Positions 32,510 through 36,211 of a DNA stretch of 36,211 bases are shown piece by piece. Every line of letters starts with the position of its first letter. Position 1 is the stretch's first letter. The DNA is from Myxococcales bacterium UBA1238 (lineage in GTDB: Bacteria; Myxococcota_A; Bradymonadia; UBA7976; UBA1532): NCBI GenBank assembly GCA_002309015.1, contig DBWM01000004.1:7031-43241 (forward strand), in the 5' to 3' direction. The position numbers and the translations under genes were made by a program. The notes beneath the pieces were generated by a model. That model searched no databases, had not been told where the DNA came from, and saw only the letters and a list, made by a program, of their open reading frames with translations.

Positions 32510-33229
32510 CTATGCACCTTTTAAAAGCAGTTGCGGATTGCGGCTCAGCCAAAGGTTCGCAGCCTCACCAAAATGCTGCTGCAATCGCGCCAAAACGGGC
32601 TGCACCACATGTTTGATGTCCTCTACACGATGTGCGTCCGTAGCCAGCAAATCCGCTGTATTTTCCTCAAGCAGGCGCCAGGCGGCCCGCTCAATTTTTC
32701 GTCCGAACAAGCCCGCAAGCGAACGAAAGCTCACTTGAATGGCGGCCCCGTATTCCGACAACTCTTGAATTTTATTGGAGTTTTTTAACACATACTCGCA
32801 ACGTTCCGGATGCGCGATCACCGGCCGATAACCGGCTTGGACGCATTCAAACATCACATTGCAGATCTGAGGAGGCAAAAAAGATTCCGGCAACTCCATC
32901 AAAACCAGATTGCTTCCCGCCAATGTCACCAGCGAGCGATTTCTGAGGTCGCTCAAAAGCCGCGCACAGTAAGCATATTCGCCGCCAAAATCCAGAGAGA
33001 GCGCGATCTTTTGCGCATCGAGCGCCTGCGACACAAGCCTTTGCGTTTCAGAAATTCTTTTTAAATCAAGGAGTTGAGAGTCATTCAGGTGAGGCGTCGC
33101 CGCTAAAAATCCAAACCCTGAATCGGCCAGGCCCCTCGCCATCGCCAAAGATTCCTCCAACGATCGCGCGCCGTCGTCGAGACCGGGCAGCAGATGCAGG
33201 TGAAGATCGTAAAAAAGATGAGACTGCAT
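32510..33229 (-). CDS. CpsB/CapC-type PHP tyrosine phosphatase
   Basis: The 239-aa protein belongs to the PHP-fold manganese phosphatases (CpsB, YwqE). Metal-site motifs appear in order: DLHLHLLPGLDDG (near residue 8), ATPHLND, GGEYAY, AHPERCEYV and ATDAHR. In Firmicutes these enzymes dephosphorylate the BY-kinase that controls capsule export; no kinase or polysaccharide exporter is in view. I chose the ATG at 33229, just before the first metal motif; an in-frame ATG at 33274 remains possible. The gene is divergent from the response regulator and coupled to the flippase gene. Confidence 0.9.
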   Translation of the reverse strand: MQSHLFYDLHLHLLPGLDDGARSLEESLAMARGLADSGFGFLAATPHLNDSQLLDLKRISETQRLVSQALDAQKIALSLDFGGEYAYCARLLSDLRNRSLVTLAGSNLVLMELPESFLPPQICNVMFECVQAGYRPVIAHPERCEYVLKNSNKIQELSEYGAAIQVSFRSLAGLFGRKIERAAWRLLEENTADLLATDAHRVEDIKHVVQPVLARLQQHFGEAANLWLSRNPQLLLKGA

Positions 33230-33287
33230 GTGATCACGCAAGCATTTAAAGTTTGACAGCACAATCAATGCCATCATAATTCGGGTT

Positions 33288-33662
33288 ATGGCTGCCGAAA
33301 AACGCAAAATCATGATCGTCGACGATGACCTCAACTCGCTCATGGTCACCGACGAAATTCTTCAAAGCCGGGGCTACGACGTCGTCAAAATGCTCGCACC
33401 TCACGGCTGTAGTGCAAAAATCGCTTACGAGCGCCCCGATATTTTGCTCCTCGATGTCAAAATGCCGCGCCTGGCGATCGACGATCTCATCGACACGCTG
33501 CATTGTTCGCCTGAAACCGAAGGCATCATCGTCGTGCTTTATTCCGACATGGATGCGCAGGAACTCGAACAGATTTGTGTCGAAAAAGATCTCAACGGCT
33601 ATTTCTGCAAATCGATGGATCTTAACCAACTGCCCGATTTTATAGATCAATTTTTTAATTGA
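33288..33662 (+). CDS. Single-domain response regulator
   Basis: The 124-aa protein is a bare CheY-like receiver. It has the acidic triad (IVDDD), the phosphoacceptor in LLLDVKMPRL (about Asp57), the hydroxyl position in VVLYSDMD and the lysine in FCKSMDL. It has no output domain, so it acts by protein contact or as a phosphate shuttle. It could take phosphate through the Hpt protein at 3904 or from a kinase outside the window. It is divergent from the CpsB-type phosphatase. Confidence 0.93.
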   Translation: MAAEKRKIMIVDDDLNSLMVTDEILQSRGYDVVKMLAPHGCSAKIAYERPDILLLDVKMPRLAIDDLIDTLHCSPETEGIIVVLYSDMDAQELEQICVEKDLNGYFCKSMDLNQLPDFIDQFFN

Positions 33663-33763
33663 TCTCTGCCCTCTTTCCTTCATTTTATCCTTTCCGCTGC
33701 AGCTCAATGTGCCATTGCGCTCGCACGCTCTGCATCATTCCTTAACCTTTCAGAGGAGCGATC

Positions 33764-34813
33764 ATGGAAACCTCTCGCCCAGATTCCGATAATCCAAGCA
33801 ATCCGATCGTGCAATCCGTTGAAAACAAAGAAGATTCTTCAATTGATGCGCCGGAAGCAAGCGCAGCAGAAGCAGCAAAGCCCAGCGAAGAACCGGCTCA
33901 GGCGCCCATCGCACCACAGCCTTCAGAATCAGTAAAAGAGCCCGTAACTCCAGATACATCAACCAAAAGCCAAAACACTCCCCTTCCGATTCAAAAGCCG
34001 CGGCATTCCATCAAATGGATTCTGGCCCTCACGGCCGTCGTCGCCCTTTTGGTGCTTTGGCTGATTTCCGATCGCCACCACAACCGCTATTTCGTCGTCA
34101 TCGAAGGGCAATCGGCCCATATCGAGCGCGGTTTTTACTTTCCGGTGGGCTCCTCCGCATTTTCACCCAGCCGCGCTTACGAAGCTTTCCAGCTGCCGGC
34201 GGGCTTTACGGCGCAATCGAGCGAAGCCCTCACACTCAAGGAACTCAACGCTCAGCTGCTCAATCTCTACCTCAATGCCGCCGACGCCGCTTTGCGCGAT
34301 ATGCAGAGTTCTCCGGATTTGGCCGAAGATTTGCTGGTTCGCGCCAACAAACTCGACAACGTGACGCGCGAGGATGAACAACATATTTTAGAAAGTTTAG
34401 GTCACGTCGCCTTCAGACGCGGCCTGGCCGAAATCACCGGCGTTCAGGCCAGCCTGGAGCGCGCGCTCGAGCAGTTTAAGATCGCCTCCATGCGCTGCGA
34501 CCCCTCCGATCAGGGCCCCAAACGCTGGGTGGAAGCGCTGAGCCGCATCAACGAAGAATTCCGCAAATTAACGCAAGAAACCGGGCTCAACCCCGATAAA
34601 GTTCTGAATCAGGCAGAAGCCAAAGACAGCGCCGGCAGGGCACCCGAAGTTCAGGCAGAACTCATTGAAAATAAAGAGAAAACACCTGATTCACCCCCCG
34701 TTTTGAAGGAAGACATCGCCCCTCAGGCGGATCCAGAAAAAGAAGCGCAGCCTGTGGAAATCGAAAAAGAAACCGAGCAAGCCCCCAGCGATCCCCAGCC
34801 CGCCGCTCTTTAA
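33764..34813 (+). CDS. Single-pass membrane protein with helical periplasmic domain, unrecognised
   Basis: The 349-aa protein has a Pro/Ser/Glu-rich cytoplasmic N-terminus (about 1-80), one membrane helix (about 83-103, IKWILALTAVVALLVLWLIS), and a periplasmic part starting YFVVIEGQSAHIERGFYFPVG followed by helices (ALTLKELNAQLLNLYLNAADAAL, GLAEITGVQASLERALEQFKIA). The C-terminal 70 residues are an acidic Pro/Glu tail. The helical part is compatible with TPR-like packing. An AGAGGAG site precedes the ATG at 33764. I recognise no named family. It sits between the response regulator and the BtpA gene. Confidence 0.75.
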   Translation: METSRPDSDNPSNPIVQSVENKEDSSIDAPEASAAEAAKPSEEPAQAPIAPQPSESVKEPVTPDTSTKSQNTPLPIQKPRHSIKWILALTAVVALLVLWLISDRHHNRYFVVIEGQSAHIERGFYFPVGSSAFSPSRAYEAFQLPAGFTAQSSEALTLKELNAQLLNLYLNAADAALRDMQSSPDLAEDLLVRANKLDNVTREDEQHILESLGHVAFRRGLAEITGVQASLERALEQFKIASMRCDPSDQGPKRWVEALSRINEEFRKLTQETGLNPDKVLNQAEAKDSAGRAPEVQAELIENKEKTPDSPPVLKEDIAPQADPEKEAQPVEIEKETEQAPSDPQPAAL

Positions 34814-34878
34814 CTTCCAAATCGCCTCAAAATCCTTCAAAATCTGCCGCCCATTCACACCCCATCCAGGAGCATTTG

Positions 34879-35667
34879 ATGATCGAGCTTCCGTTCAAAA
34901 AGCGCGCCCTCATCGGCATGATTCACCTTCCTGCCCTCCCCGGCGCCCCCGATGCCTGCGAAGATCTCAGGCAAATCGCGCAGTCCGCAGCCCTTGAAGC
35001 CCAGATTTTAAAGGACAGCGGCTTTGACGCGATCATGATCGAAAACTTCTTTGACGCGCCTTTTTTTAAAGATGACGTCCCCGCCGTCACCGTCGCATCC
35101 CTGACCCGCTGCGCCCTCGCCGTACGGCAGGCGGTTCCCGATTTACCTTTAGGAATCAATGTGTTACGGAACGACGGCTGCTCCGCTTTAGCCATCGCCA
35201 TCGCCGTGGACGCCCAGTTCATCCGGGTCAACGTTTTGACCGGCGCCATGGTCACCGATCAGGGGATCATCGAAGGCTGCGCCGCCCCATTATTGCGACA
35301 GCGCAAGGCGTTACAGGCCCCCATTGCCATTTTGGCCGACGTCGACGTCAAGCACGCCGCTCCCCTCGCCCCACTCGATCCCGCCCAGAGCGCGCGCGAC
35401 ACCCTCTACCGCGGACATGCAGACGCGCTCATCGTTTCAGGCACAGGCACCGGCCAGCCCACCGATCCCGCCACATTGGCCGCCGTTCAATCCGCAGTGC
35501 CTCAGGCCAAAGTTTTGATCGGCAGCGGCATCACAGCCAAAAACCTTCATTTATTCGATGCTTACGCCTTTATCGTTGGGACTGCACTGAAAGAGAATGG
35601 CAAGCTTTCTGCAAAACGTTGCCAAACAATTCGCCGCAAAGCGGACGAGATCTTCGGATCTCATTAA
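34879..35667 (+). CDS. BtpA-family (TIM-barrel) protein
   Basis: The 262-aa protein matches the BtpA family (PF03437): RALIGMIHLPALPGAP at the N-terminus, GFDAIMIENFFDAPF, LPLGINVLRNDG, FIRVNVLTGAMVTDQG, ILADVDVKHAAPL, DALIVSGTGTGQPTD and VLIGSGITAKN. In cyanobacteria BtpA stabilises photosystem I proteins; elsewhere members sit with carbohydrate or nucleoside genes and probably act as phosphate-binding TIM-barrel enzymes of unknown reaction. The ATG at 34879 has AGGAG 6 nt upstream; the adjoining TTG at 34876 is also in frame. Confidence 0.9.
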   Translation: MIELPFKKRALIGMIHLPALPGAPDACEDLRQIAQSAALEAQILKDSGFDAIMIENFFDAPFFKDDVPAVTVASLTRCALAVRQAVPDLPLGINVLRNDGCSALAIAIAVDAQFIRVNVLTGAMVTDQGIIEGCAAPLLRQRKALQAPIAILADVDVKHAAPLAPLDPAQSARDTLYRGHADALIVSGTGTGQPTDPATLAAVQSAVPQAKVLIGSGITAKNLHLFDAYAFIVGTALKENGKLSAKRCQTIRRKADEIFGSH

Positions 35668-35722
35668 AAATGCAGAATAAAAACCGGGTCATGCGCGTTT
35701 TATCTTTTTGGACTTAAAACCC

Positions 35723-36211
35723 ATGCTCAAACGAAACTCCATCTCGCCCCTGTCGGCCTCCGTCGCCTTGCTCGCATCGCTGCTGTTGCACGCCTGCGCG
35801 CTGCTGGCGGTCCTTTGGAGTTTTTCGCGTCCCCAAACGCTGAGCCCTCACCCAGATCCCATCGATGCGGTCCAAATCCTTTCGGAAGAAGATGTTTCTC
35901 GCATTTTAGCCAGGCATGAACCGAAACCTCAGCCCGAAAAGGATAAAAAACCCGAAAAAGATAAAAAGCCCGAACCACCCAAGAAAAACCTGCCTCTGAA
36001 AGGTCAGGTAGTCGAAATTCCTCCGCCAAAAAACGAACAAGTTCCAGATGTTGCGCGATTTTTGGCGGAGTTCAACAGCAAGGTTGAGCGCGAACAGCAA
36101 TCCGCCGATCACAACATCCCCACCCCTCAGGTCTTTCAATCCGATCGCACGCTGGTCTCGTCCGGGCGGGATCCCAATGGCCAGCAGACGGCTCCGCTGG
36201 CGGATCCCAAA
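35723..36211 (+). CDS. TonB-like membrane protein, 5' part only
   Basis: The first 163 residues are present; the right edge cuts the gene. A short basic start (MLKRN) is followed by a membrane helix (about 11-34), then a Pro/Lys/Glu-rich region with KPEKDKKPEKDKKPEPPKK and a conserved-looking segment (LKGQVVEIPPPKNEQVPDVARFLAEFNSKVEREQQ). This is the layout of TonB-type proteins: inner-membrane anchor plus proline-rich periplasmic spanner. Similar segments occur in TonB-like and gliding-motility proteins of Myxococcota. The C-terminal domain that would settle it lies outside the window. Confidence 0.75.
   Translation, partial: MLKRNSISPLSASVALLASLLLHACALLAVLWSFSRPQTLSPHPDPIDAVQILSEEDVSRILARHEPKPQPEKDKKPEKDKKPEPPKKNLPLKGQVVEIPPPKNEQVPDVARFLAEFNSKVEREQQSADHNIPTPQVFQSDRTLVSSGRDPNGQQTAPLADPK

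Overview
The window looks like chromosomal DNA from a Gram-negative bacterium of the deltaproteobacterial/Myxococcota-Bradymonadota type. That placement is inferred from gene families, not from a marker phylogeny. The supporting families are a Ser/Thr kinase with an H-x-D-V-S-P-Q-N catalytic loop and three PEGA domains, a DUF4388 (PATAN) protein, a roadblock/LC7 protein, HEAT- and TPR-repeat lipoproteins, a cysteine-rich VWA lipoprotein, the zapA-rny and phoH-ybeY pairs, and a TonB-like protein. No phage, complete insertion sequence or CRISPR array is visible.

Layout. (1) Positions 1-4269 hold three genes that resemble families common in gut Firmicutes: a frameshifted Rpn-type (PD-(D/E)XK, transposase_31) gene running off the left edge, a hybrid histidine kinase with a duplicated HisKA segment, and an Hpt protein. 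(2) Positions 4270-4927 are gene-free and rich in inverted repeats, including two interleaved ones that could form a pseudoknot. (3) Positions 4928-16869 are housekeeping and signalling genes: miaB, a roadblock protein, a minus-strand run kinase-lolC-TPR lipoprotein-mgtE-recO, a Nudix hydrolase, an ABC1/UbiB-like kinase, an SDR-fold protein and a small tail-anchored protein. (4) Positions 16930-17094 form a compact initiator-tRNA unit with promoter, tRNA-fMet(CAT) and intrinsic terminator. (5) Positions 17170-22716 hold a signal-peptidase-I homologue lacking both catalytic residues, a HEAT lipoprotein, a deoxynucleoside kinase, zapA and rny. (6) Positions 22755-27604 form a tightly overlapping minus-strand operon: a 722-aa membrane TPR/zinc-ribbon protein, DUF4388 protein, PhoH and YbeY. 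(7) Positions 27833-36211 hold sspB with a recognisable ClpX-binding tail, a VWA lipoprotein-TPR pair, a CpsB-type phosphatase-flippase pair, a single-domain response regulator, an unrecognised membrane protein, a BtpA-family protein and the start of a TonB-like protein.

How they fit together. RNA metabolism is well represented (miaB, rny, ybeY, phoH, initiator tRNA). So are envelope functions (lolC, flippase, lipoproteins, TonB-like protein) and phospho-signalling (hybrid kinase, Hpt, single receiver, PEGA kinase). Several genes keep a fold but have lost catalytic residues: the signal peptidase homologue (Ser to Glu, Lys to Thr), the SDR (Lys to Glu), the first receiver and the ATPase boxes of the hybrid kinase, and the HRD arginine of the PEGA kinase.
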